Below, piece by piece: positions 1 to 5,643 of a stretch of 5,673 nucleotides of DNA. This DNA is from CAZGYE01 sp964530165 (GTDB lineage: Bacteria; Planctomycetota; Planctomycetia; Planctomycetales; Planctomycetaceae), in assembly GCA_964530165.1 (NCBI GenBank), contig CAZGYE010000345.1, forward strand, positions 1 to 5,673, in the 5' to 3' direction. Numbering within the stretch: the first letter of the stretch is position 1; each line of letters begins with the position of its first letter. The translations under genes were made by a program, and so were the position numbers. The notes below the pieces were generated by a model, which worked only from the letters and a program-made list of their open reading frames with translations, had not been told where the DNA came from and made no database searches.

Positions 1-81
1 CCGACGACGTCTTGTACCACATCCCCAGCAATCGCGCAATACCTGACGCCCACCCAATCCAGTCGATTCCCAGTCCTTCGC

Positions 82-122
82 ATTGACAATTGTCAATTGA
101 CGATTGATGATTGACGTCAATC
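82..122. repeat. Cluster of AT-rich TTGAC palindromes
   Basis: Two perfect palindromes lie close together: a 16-bp one at 82-97 (ATTGACAATTGTCAAT) and a 12-bp one at 110-121 (ATTGACGTCAAT). The second grows to 14 bp if the flanking G109 and C122 are counted. Between them, 96-106 is complementary to 118-128 at 10 of 11 positions. The stretch is clearly richer in A+T than the flanking DNA. It lies about 175 bases upstream of the first gene. It could be an intergenic repeat family, or a cluster of binding sites for a dimeric regulator. The sequence alone does not decide between these. Confidence 0.6.
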
Positions 123-195
123 GACAATAGAAAATCGTCCATCCCACTTCGGTTCCAGGGAGGGGCTCATGAGCGCGACACACAGCGAAGTCGGT

Positions 196-271
196 CAGGC
201 TCCCGCCTGACGGCAGGGACGAGCGGGGCACTTGATTTCCGGGACGCAGATGGTCGGCAGGCGGGAGTCTG
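196..271. repeat. Paired GC-rich inverted repeat upstream of the first gene
   Basis: The arm at 196-209 (CAGGCTCCCGCCTG) is complementary to 258-271 along 14 positions with one G-T pair, leaving a 48-base loop. Each arm can also fold alone: CAGGC/GCCTG around a 4-base loop at 196-209, and GGCAG/CTGCC at 256-273. The right arm ends 24 bases before the ATG of the first gene, so the structure would lie in its mRNA leader if transcription starts further upstream. It looks like an interspersed repeat of the kind seen between planctomycete genes (recollection, not checked). A role in translation control is possible but unsupported. Confidence 0.5.
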
Positions 272-295
272 CCCTACGCTCTGGGGTTGTTTGAG

Positions 296-1543
296 ATGAC
301 GCGGCAAGACGGGCTGAGATCGGGTCTGATCGAAGAAGTCGAGATCGCCGGCCACATCATCGACAGTCTGATCCTTCCCAAAATCCTCGATGAGATCACG
401 GCGCTCGGCGGGCGGTTTGAAATCCAGGACGTTCAGATCGGCCATTTTCGCTCCGATGCCAGCTCTGCCCGGCTGAGCGTTTCGGCTGACAGTCCGGATC
501 AGTTGGAAAAAATCCTCGTGGCCATCGGCCAGCACGGCGCCGTTCCCGTCGATTTGCAGGACTGCCGGCTGGTCGAGGCCGACAGGAACGGGGCCTTTCC
601 CGAAGGCTTCTATCCCACAACCAATCAGGACACCGACATTCGTTTGGGCGGAAAGTGGATTCCCGTCCGGCGACAGGAGATGGATTGCGGCATCCGGGTC
701 GACGTCGAGGCCAAGACGGCCGAGTGTCTCCCCATGTCTGATGTCACGCGAGGCGAAATGATCGTCGTCGGTCATTCCGGCACCCGTGTTCAGCCGCTCG
801 AGCGGGACACCAGCCGGCACGACGCGTTCAGCTTTATGAACAGCACCGTCTCCAGCGAGAAACCGAAGGGCGTCACCGTTCGCGGCATCGCTGCCGAGAT
901 GCACAAGGCTCGCGGCGGCCAGGGAAAGATTCTCGTCGTGGCTGGACCGGGCATCGTACACACCGGTAGCCGCGAATACTTCAGCGATCTGATTCGTCGC
1001 GGATTCATCAACGTGCTCTTCGCCGGAAATGCGTTGGCCGTCCACGACATCGAGCAGTCGTTTTTCGGCACCAGCTTGGGCATTTCGATGGAGCACGGCG
1101 GCTCGACCGACGAGGGGCACGAACACCATCTGCGGAGCATCAACCGTATCCGGCGGCTGGGCGGCATTCGGCAGGCCGTCGAGCAAGGCGCATTGACCGA
1201 CGGCATTATGTACGAGTGCGTGAAACACAACGTCCCTTACCTGCTGGCGGGCAGCATCCGGGACGACGGCCCGCTGCCCGACGTGGTCACCGATGTCGTC
1301 GAGGCCCAGCGGAAAATGCGCGAGATGAGCGAAGGCGTGACGTTCGCGCTGATGATGGCCACCACGCTGCACTCGATTGCCGTCGGCAATCTGCTTCCGG
1401 CCCGGGTGAAGGTGGTTTGCGTCGACATCAACCCGGCGACGGTCACCAAGCTGGCCGACCGCGGTACGTTCCAGACCATCGGTCTGGTCACCGACGTCGA
1501 GCCATTCCTGCGCGTGCTGGTGCAGGAACTACTCGCGGGCTGA
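296..1543 (+). CDS. TIGR00300 / LOR-SDH family protein, probable ornithine cyclodeaminase-type enzyme
   Basis: A 415-residue protein matching the TIGR00300 family at full length. Characterised relatives in methanogens, and the C-terminal half of cyanobacterial AgrE/ArgZ, convert ornithine to proline and ammonia with bound NAD. The same cytoplasmic activity is inferred here, not shown. The N-terminal LOR/SDH conserved region spans about residues 10-105. A glycine-rich nucleotide-binding-type segment follows at 214-225 (VVAGPGIVHTGS), then AGN at 243-245, the conserved MEHGG at 265-269 followed by TDEGHEHH, and CVDINP at 375-380 near the C-terminus. There is no N-terminal arginine dihydrolase domain, so this is the stand-alone form. 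I chose ATG 296 because a GGGG run ends 9 bases before it. An in-frame TTG at 287 would add three residues, and the frame is closed by a TGA at 233-235. It stands apart from the next gene by over 200 bases. Family assignment is firm; the exact substrate is less so. Confidence 0.9.
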   Translation: MTRQDGLRSGLIEEVEIAGHIIDSLILPKILDEITALGGRFEIQDVQIGHFRSDASSARLSVSADSPDQLEKILVAIGQHGAVPVDLQDCRLVEADRNGAFPEGFYPTTNQDTDIRLGGKWIPVRRQEMDCGIRVDVEAKTAECLPMSDVTRGEMIVVGHSGTRVQPLERDTSRHDAFSFMNSTVSSEKPKGVTVRGIAAEMHKARGGQGKILVVAGPGIVHTGSREYFSDLIRRGFINVLFAGNALAVHDIEQSFFGTSLGISMEHGGSTDEGHEHHLRSINRIRRLGGIRQAVEQGALTDGIMYECVKHNVPYLLAGSIRDDGPLPDVVTDVVEAQRKMREMSEGVTFALMMATTLHSIAVGNLLPARVKVVCVDINPATVTKLADRGTFQTIGLVTDVEPFLRVLVQELLAG

Positions 1544-1654
1544 TCAAGCTGCGCGCCTCAATTCCAGCGTCGGGCAGGCATCGCAAATCGCCGAGCGCAC
1601 TGTTGCGACCCGGGACATCAAGGCGCGTATCCCGTTACCCGCCAGCAAGTTGGC

Positions 1655-1676
1655 GAGCTAAGGGCATCCCTCGCTC
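1655..1676. repeat. Small hairpin in the gap after the first gene
   Basis: GAGC at 1655-1658 pairs with GCTC at 1673-1676. Inside it, AGGG at 1661-1664 pairs with CCCT at 1668-1671 around a CAT loop. A second small hairpin, CGCCA/TGGCG, precedes it at 1640-1655. No T-run follows, so this is not a classical intrinsic terminator, and it sits over 110 bases after the stop codon. The preceding GGCGAGC matches the head of the repeats at 4275-4365, so it may be a divergent member of that group. This is a weak call. Confidence 0.3.
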
Positions 1677-1709
1677 ACCGTGACTGGGAAACGGGAACGA
1701 TTTTATCGA

Positions 1710-1740
1710 TTGAAGTGTATGGCGCGATGATGCCGATAAT
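1710..1740 (+). promoter_or_regulatory. Candidate sigma-70-like promoter before the lipoprotein gene
   Basis: TTGAAG at 1710-1715 (four of six matches to TTGACA) and GATAAT at 1735-1740 (five of six matches to TATAAT) are separated by 19 bases, slightly longer than ideal. The surrounding DNA is locally AT-rich. Transcription would begin around 1747. That would leave almost no leader for the ATG at 1753 but about 40 bases before the GTG at 1789. This is a pattern match only. Confidence 0.3.
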
Positions 1741-1752
1741 TCTGAAACGGGA

Positions 1753-2748
1753 ATGAATCTGCTCTCTCTGGTCGGCAAGGGCAAACCAGTGTCGGAACAA
1801 AGGCGTCGAGACGTATCTCATTGTCACCGTGTTGGTTGTGGCCGACGGACACGTCGCGCCGCTTCGGCTTTGTGCCTGGAGACCTTTGTGCCTGTGTGCC
1901 TCGGCATTCTGATCTGCTTGCTCATGCCGGGCTGTGTCATCGTTAAGGTGGGCGTGACGAATCCGATTGACGGTCTGTCGACCGTGGCGGTTGCTCCCTT
2001 CTTCAATCTCAGCCAGGAACGGGCCGTCGATGGCCGCCGTTTCGCGATGGCCTATTATGCCGAATTGCAAAAGGTGCCCGGATTTCAGGTCTTGCCGGTG
2101 GGAGTGACCGAGCAGAAGATCACCGACCACCGACTCGAAATGGACAAGCCCGAAGATGTGCTCGCGCTCGCCCGGCTGCTGAAGGTCGATGCCGTGGTCG
2201 TCGGCGCCGTGACCGACTACGACCCCTATTACCCGCCCCGGATCGGTCTGCACGTAGAATGGTACTCTCCCAGACCGTGGGGGTTTTCGCCCGGCATTCC
2301 GACTGATCCCCAGACCCGAACGCAGTGGCGCGACGCCGTTGGGCATCGGTGGCGGATTGGGAATTGGCACCGTCATCACGACGATGGCGACAGCTCTCAA
2401 GCCAATGGCCTGTATCAAGATACCGCCCAGCGGATGTCGATGCGTGCACAATCGCCGGAACCGGTGCGGGTTTCACCTCAGTCGGCAATTCCATCGAAAT
2501 TTGATCCCCACAAACCGCTCATGTCGTACACGCGGATCTTCGACGGCGTCGACGCCGACCTGCTCGCCACGATGCGCGACTACGTCGAACTGAGTGGCAA
2601 TCAGCGCGGCGGAGGCTGGGAGGCGTATCTGCATCGAAGTGAGGACTTTATCCGGTTTACGGCCCATTTGATGATTGTCGAGATGCTGACCTTACACGGT
2701 GGAGATGCCCGCCGGCAAATCGTATTCAAGCTGCGAAAATACAAATAA
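1753..2748 (+). CDS. Predicted lipoprotein with CsgG/LpoB-like N-terminal domain, function unknown
   Basis: A 331-residue product from ATG 1753. A basic N-region (many Arg at residues 17-35) leads into a hydrophobic stretch ending in LLMPGC with Cys61, read as a lipobox (Met at -3 is not ideal), followed by Val-Ile-Val. The mature part starts with a beta-alpha segment, TVAVAPFFNLS at 77-87 followed by an AELQKVPGFQVLPVG strand region. This resembles the fold used by CsgG, LpoB and other small envelope proteins that act as partners in outer-membrane or peptidoglycan processes. A variable Trp/His-rich linker spans about 175-250. The C-terminal block looks conserved: YTRIFDG near 259-265, then GGGWEAYLHRSEDFIRF at 286-302. 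I recall similar planctomycete lipoproteins but could not check. The start is doubtful: ATG 1753 has a GGGA directly against it, whereas GTG 1789 has AAGGG 7 bases upstream and would give 319 residues with Cys49 as the anchor. The linker may hide compensating frameshifts. Confidence 0.75.
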   Translation: MNLLSLVGKGKPVSEQRRRDVSHCHRVGCGRRTRRAASALCLETFVPVCLGILICLLMPGCVIVKVGVTNPIDGLSTVAVAPFFNLSQERAVDGRRFAMAYYAELQKVPGFQVLPVGVTEQKITDHRLEMDKPEDVLALARLLKVDAVVVGAVTDYDPYYPPRIGLHVEWYSPRPWGFSPGIPTDPQTRTQWRDAVGHRWRIGNWHRHHDDGDSSQANGLYQDTAQRMSMRAQSPEPVRVSPQSAIPSKFDPHKPLMSYTRIFDGVDADLLATMRDYVELSGNQRGGGWEAYLHRSEDFIRFTAHLMIVEMLTLHGGDARRQIVFKLRKYK

Positions 2749-2801
2749 CTGACCGCCAACACGACCGATAACTGTGGAGGAAGAGGAACCGTCGGCACCC
2801 A

Positions 2802-2808
2802 AGAGGGG
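2802..2808 (+). promoter_or_regulatory. Ribosome binding site for the 80-residue protein
   Basis: AGAGGGG lies 9 bases before ATG 2818 and is one of the best Shine-Dalgarno matches in the window. It decides for ATG 2818 over the internal GTG codons at 2830 and 2836. Confidence 0.55.
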
Positions 2809-2817
2809 CGAAGCATC

Positions 2818-3060
2818 ATGCAACAGGGAGTGAACGTGTTAGCACTGGTCAAGGACTCGGAGCGATACGTGTTCTTGTACGAAGATGATTGCTGCGGAAC
2901 CCTCCTGGAGACGTTGGGGCGCTACGCCGCCGATGTCGACCTCAGCTTTACCTGGTACGACGCGGCCGTTCTGAGTCAGCGGGTCCGTCGCCTCCGCCGC
3001 GAGACGGAAGCGCAAGAAGAAGCTGAGCAGCACCATCGCTTCCCCGAGTCGACTCCGTAG
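2818..3060 (+). CDS. Small conserved-looking protein of unknown function
   Basis: An 80-residue protein with no signal peptide, membrane segment or recognised domain. It opens with a strand-like stretch (VLALVKDSERYVFLYED, about residues 7-23). A helix-forming region and the segment LSFTWYDAAVLSQRVRRLRR (about 42-61) follow, and it ends in a charged Glu/Arg-rich tail. Two adjacent cysteines (DDCCG) sit near residue 25; no metal-binding pattern is evident. I have an unverified impression of similar small proteins in planctomycetes. It starts 69 bases after the lipoprotein stop with a good ribosome binding site and no obvious terminator between, so the two are probably cotranscribed. It ends 16 bases before the large inverted repeat. 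Codon use (many C/G-ending codons) agrees with real coding. No function can be assigned. Confidence 0.7.
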   Translation: MQQGVNVLALVKDSERYVFLYEDDCCGTLLETLGRYAADVDLSFTWYDAAVLSQRVRRLRRETEAQEEAEQHHRFPESTP

Positions 3061-3076
3061 GTTCATCACCCCTCTG

Positions 3077-3136
3077 TGTGGGGCAGGCTTTCTAGCCTGC
3101 CATTGCCGATCGGCAGGCTAGAAAGCCTGCCCCACA
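3077..3136. repeat. Perfect 25-bp inverted repeat of nested hairpins
   Basis: The left arm (3077-3101) and right arm (3112-3136) are exact reverse complements over 25 bases with a 10-base loop. Each arm is itself a hairpin: GGCAGGCT pairs with AGCCTGCC around a 4-base loop. A perfect 12-bp palindrome (TGCCGATCGGCA, 3104-3115) bridges the centre and the right arm. The DNA could form a long cruciform or a pair of side-by-side hairpins, and the RNA a very stable stem between the small gene and xerD. It lacks a following T-run, so it is not a textbook terminator, but could still stop transcription or stabilise the upstream mRNA end. It is best described as two copies of one short palindromic unit in head-to-head orientation. 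Confidence 0.9.
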
Positions 3137-3219
3137 ACATCCTTTTCGTTGTTGTTAGCGTGCCACGCGAGAGCGAGCCGTGTGTGTCGTCGGTTTCGCA
3201 AGACATTGAGATCCCTCTC

Positions 3220-4134
3220 ATGTACCCGGCCATTCAGGACTTTCTGCGCTACCTGCGGATTGAACGCAATGCCTCGGAGTTGACGCTGAAATCTTACTCG
3301 GAAGACTTCGACAGTCTGCTGGAATACTTCGGCGAGCGACTGGAGCAGGTTCCCGCTGCCGAGGCGGTCACTGTCGGCATGCTGCGCGGCTACGTGGCTT
3401 ATCTTCACGAATGCCAATACGCCCGCACGACGGTCGCTCGTCGGCTGGCCTGCCTGCGCAGCTTCTTCCGCTTCTGCTGCCGAGACGGTCTGGCAAGCAG
3501 CAATCCCGCCCAAGCCCTGCGGACGCCGCGCATCGGTCGCAAGCTGCCGCATTTCCTCTCCACCGAACAGGTCGCCCAACTGCTCGAAGCGCCGCCGGCC
3601 AACGAGTCGCAGGGACTCCGCGACCGGGCCATGTTGGAGACGATCTACTCGGCCGGGCTGCGAGTCGCCGAATTGGTGGGTCTGAACGTCTCCGACTGGG
3701 AACGCGATGCCGACGTGCTGCGAGTGCTCGGCAAAGGCCGGAAGGAACGCATCGCACCGGTCGGCAGCTACGCGGCACGAGCGCTCGACCGCTGGTTGGA
3801 AGTCAGAGAGCCGCTGCCCGACGCCGATCCCGACGACGGGGCCGCAATGTTTCTGAACCGTTTCGGCCGCCGGCTCAGCACCCGCAGCGTCGGACGCATG
3901 CTCGAAAAGTATCTGAAGCAAACCGGGCTGGACCGACTCACTTCGCCTCACACGCTCCGACACAGTTTCGCCACGCATCTGCTCGACGGCGGCGCCGATC
4001 TGCGCAGCGTCCAGGAGCTGTTGGGACACAAGAGTCTCACCACCACGCAAATCTACACGCACGTCAGCACCCGCCGGCTCCGCGAAACCTACGAGAAAGC
4101 CCACCCCCACGCCGCCGCCAACCGCCCGGCATAG
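3220..4134 (+). CDS. xerD: Tyrosine recombinase XerC/XerD family, XerD-like
   Basis: A 304-residue site-specific recombinase expected to resolve chromosome dimers at a dif site with a partner Xer and FtsK. The N-terminal SAM-like core-binding domain covers about residues 1-90 (IQDFLRYLRIERNASELTLKSY near the start, read in two parts). The catalytic domain follows. All six active-site residues are present: Arg148 (SAGLRVAEL), Lys172 (LGKGRKER), His244 and Arg247 (HTLRHSF), His270 (LLGHKSLTTT) and nucleophile Tyr279 (QIYTH). These numbers are identical to E. coli XerD. That agreement, and the normal family length, select ATG 3220. An open frame extends upstream to 3076, but its first part would translate the inverted repeat, so that 352-residue version is rejected. 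No strong ribosome binding site is visible. The gene is flanked on both sides by copies of the same palindromic repeat. XerC versus XerD naming cannot be settled without the partner; the family call is certain. Confidence 0.95.
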   Translation: MYPAIQDFLRYLRIERNASELTLKSYSEDFDSLLEYFGERLEQVPAAEAVTVGMLRGYVAYLHECQYARTTVARRLACLRSFFRFCCRDGLASSNPAQALRTPRIGRKLPHFLSTEQVAQLLEAPPANESQGLRDRAMLETIYSAGLRVAELVGLNVSDWERDADVLRVLGKGRKERIAPVGSYAARALDRWLEVREPLPDADPDDGAAMFLNRFGRRLSTRSVGRMLEKYLKQTGLDRLTSPHTLRHSFATHLLDGGADLRSVQELLGHKSLTTTQIYTHVSTRRLRETYEKAHPHAAANRPA

Positions 4135-4145
4135 CGGTGCTTCAA

Positions 4146-4169
4146 ACCCCGCACAGCGGAGTGTGGGGT
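4146..4169 (+). terminator. Hairpin just after xerD, possible terminator
   Basis: ACCCCGCAC (4146-4154) pairs with GTGTGGGGT (4161-4169) over nine positions with one G-U pair and a six-base loop, starting 12 bases after the xerD stop. There is no T-run after it, so Rho-independent termination is uncertain. Its right arm overlaps the start of the repeat copy at 4162-4200. Confidence 0.4.
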
Positions 4170-4200
4170 CGGCTTTCCAGCCTGCCACGGCCGATCAGCA
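4162..4200 (+). repeat. Decayed half copy of the inverted repeat upstream of xerD
   Basis: This 39-base stretch aligns without gaps to 3077-3115 with six mismatches (33 of 39 identical). It covers the left arm and central palindrome but not the right arm; after 4200 the similarity stops. Substitutions have shortened the internal hairpin to GGCT/AGCC. It therefore appears to be an older or truncated member of the same repeat family, 27 bases downstream of the xerD stop. Confidence 0.75.
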
Positions 4201-4274
4201 TTTCTTTCGCATCAATGCCGTTCTCAATCCAGCGCCGTTGAGATACAGTGGAGCACTGCACGTCTGCCTGTACC

Positions 4275-4365
4275 GGCGAGCGGAGGATGTGAGTCCCTGA
4301 ATTCCTGGCGAGCGGGGGATGTGAGTCCCCTGTTCACAACAGCGGGCTGACGCCCGCCGCTCGCC
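4275..4365. repeat. Three GGCGAGCGG-headed palindromic units
   Basis: Units at 4275-4299 and 4307-4332 run in the same direction and share GGCGAGCGG, then GGATGTGAGTCCC and CTG. A third unit at 4340-4365 lies on the opposite strand; read in reverse complement it begins GGCGAGCGG and ends CTG, with a different middle. The second folds as GGGGA/TCCCC and the third as GCGGGC/GCCCGC, so the paired bases differ while pairing is kept. The first is imperfect (one A-C mismatch). This suggests a repeat family held by hairpin shape, similar in style to REP-type elements. It occupies the leader of the following tRNA-modification gene, ending 34 bases before its ATG. Confidence 0.75.
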
Positions 4366-4398
4366 CGACCGGACAAGAGGTTTGCGAACGGTTTGCCC

Positions 4399-5484
4399 AT
4401 GCAGAAGTTTCGGTATCCCAGACCGGCGTTCGGACCGCCGCTCCAGTACGGACAGGTCGAGCTAGCGACGCGGTATTTGTTGTCGCCGCTGGCCGGGTAT
4501 ACCAATTTGCCCTTTCGTCGGATCGTGCGCGATTTGGGTGGAGTGGGGCTGGCGACGACCGATTTGGTCAATGCCCGCGGCTTGCTCGAGCGGGGCAAGA
4601 AAACGTTGCGGTTGATCGAAACATGTCCGGAAGACAAGCCGTTGGCCGTGCAGATTTTCGGCGACGATGCCAGCGCGATGTGCGAAGCCGCCCGGCTGCT
4701 GGAAACGCGGGGCGTCGATTCGATCGACATCAACATGGGCTGCCCGCAGAAAAAGATCGTCAGCGCCGGAGCCGGCGCGAGTATGATGTGCCGGGTCGAT
4801 GAAACCGTCTCGCTTGTCAGCCGGGTCGTGGAATCGGCTTCGATTCCGGTGACCGTCAAGATGCGGCTCGGCTGGGACAGCTCTCAGATCACGGCGCCGC
4901 AGTTCGCGCGGGAGTTCGAGCAGGTGGGCGTGGCGGCTGTGACCGTGCATGGACGAACGCGGGCCCAGGGGTTCAGCGGCACAGTCGACCTGGCCGGCAT
5001 TCGGCAGGTGGTCGAAGCGGTCCGAAAGCTGCCGATCATCGGCAACGGAGACGTCCGCACGGTGGCCGATGCCGCCCACATGCTCGCTGAGACCGGTTGC
5101 CGGGGCATTTCCATCGGCCGCGGCGCGTTGGCCAACCCATGGATCTTCCGCCAACTCAGCGAGTGGGAAGCAACCGGCGCGTATCGGCCGGCCGGCAGTT
5201 TCAACGAGCGACTCGAGCTGCTGCGGAGACAGTTCGGCTATCTGGAAGAACAAGAGGGAACCCAGCGGGCGATCATCCAATTCCGCAAGACGGCCCACTG
5301 GTACTTCAAAGGGATGCGCGTCCGCGCCAGGCTGCGGAACCGGTTCCAACTGGCCAAGACCAAAGCGGAATTCGACGCCATTCTGGCCGCCATCCGCGAA
5401 GAAGGACCCACCCACACAACAAGAACCGGCCTGCTCCCCGACCTCTCCATCCCAACCCCGACCGGCCCCATCGAACGCTGCTGA
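4399..5484 (+). CDS. dusB: tRNA-dihydrouridine synthase, DusB/NifR3 type
   Basis: A 361-residue flavoenzyme that reduces specific uridines in tRNA to dihydrouridine using FMN and NADPH in the cytoplasm. The TIM-barrel motifs occur in order: SPLAGYTNLPFRR near residues 29-41 (flavin site), the NARGL segment, VQIFGDD, then DINMGCPQKK with catalytic Cys115 and the following SAGAGASMM typical of NifR3 proteins. Lys154 (VKMRLGW) and His184 (VHGRTRAQGFSG) follow, and the flavin-phosphate loops GNGD at 215-218 and GRGALANPWIF from 240. A helical C-terminal domain starts near 265, and the last 25 residues are a Pro/Thr-rich tail. ATG 4399 is chosen; an in-frame TTG at 4393 is closer to an AGAGG at 4376-4380 (12 bases) and would add two residues. 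Which tRNA position it modifies cannot be told from sequence. The gene stands alone behind a repeat-rich gap. Confidence 0.95.
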   Translation: MQKFRYPRPAFGPPLQYGQVELATRYLLSPLAGYTNLPFRRIVRDLGGVGLATTDLVNARGLLERGKKTLRLIETCPEDKPLAVQIFGDDASAMCEAARLLETRGVDSIDINMGCPQKKIVSAGAGASMMCRVDETVSLVSRVVESASIPVTVKMRLGWDSSQITAPQFAREFEQVGVAAVTVHGRTRAQGFSGTVDLAGIRQVVEAVRKLPIIGNGDVRTVADAAHMLAETGCRGISIGRGALANPWIFRQLSEWEATGAYRPAGSFNERLELLRRQFGYLEEQEGTQRAIIQFRKTAHWYFKGMRVRARLRNRFQLAKTKAEFDAILAAIREEGPTHTTRTGLLPDLSIPTPTGPIERC

Positions 5485-5493
5485 ACGGGAGAC

Positions 5494-5514
5494 GCCAAGC
5501 ACTGGGTGCCTGGC
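5494..5514 (+). terminator. Short hairpin after dusB, possible terminator
   Basis: GCCA-A-GCAC pairs with GTGC-C-TGGC around a three-base loop, with one internal mismatch, beginning 9 bases after the dusB stop. What follows (CTAATT) is only weakly T-rich, so it is a plausible but unproven transcription end. Confidence 0.35.
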
Positions 5515-5551
5515 CTAATTGACTTGACTGAACGCACCCCCAAAAACACAG

Positions 5552-5586
5552 ATTCAACGACGCCGGTGCCAATGTCGTCTCTGAAT
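5552..5586. repeat. Imperfect hairpin in the 3' gap
   Basis: ATTCA at 5552-5556 pairs with TGAAT at 5582-5586, and ACGAC at 5557-5561 with GTCGT at 5574-5578. A three-base bulge (5579-5581) and a 12-base loop complete the structure. I see no coding frame here. It may be structural noise or part of a repeat. Confidence 0.3.
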
Positions 5587-5643
5587 ACGCAACCGATACC
5601 TACTGCCGATGACAGCACCTAAGGAACAGTCCTGAAATAGATT

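Noticed and set aside
84..139. Sigma-70 promoter built on TTGACA at 84-89
   Set aside because: No acceptable -10 hexamer occurs 16-18 bases downstream of any of the TTGAC copies; the hexamers are explained by the palindromes.
111..299. 62-codon + strand open frame before the first gene
   Set aside because: It runs through the GC-rich inverted repeat, has no ribosome binding site or recognisable product, and overlaps the start of the real gene.
167..1372. 401-codon open frame on the minus strand
   Set aside because: It lies opposite the TIGR00300 gene, whose product matches a known family along its full length. The antisense product shows no recognisable motif and is a by-product of high-GC codon use.
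1675..2451. 258-codon open frame on the minus strand
   Set aside because: It opposes the lipoprotein gene and has no recognisable domain. It is slightly less secure a rejection because the linker of the lipoprotein is itself odd.
3077..3136. dif site or attachment site for the neighbouring recombinase
   Set aside because: Typical dif sites are about 28 bp with two 11-bp arms around a 6-bp centre and an AT-rich core. This element is longer, GC-rich and a nested perfect palindrome.
3076..3219. N-terminal extension of the Xer protein by 48 residues
   Set aside because: The extension would translate the inverted repeat, and the catalytic residues match XerD numbering only when starting at 3220.
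3118..4188. 356-codon open frame on the minus strand
   Set aside because: It is antisense to the Xer gene, which has all catalytic residues; the reverse product has no family features and also runs through the repeats at both ends.
4275..4365. CRISPR array
   Set aside because: Only three units, one inverted, with 7-base spacing between units and no spacer-like sequence of constant length.
4462..5502. 346-codon open frame on the minus strand
   Set aside because: Shadow of the dihydrouridine synthase gene, which has every expected motif.
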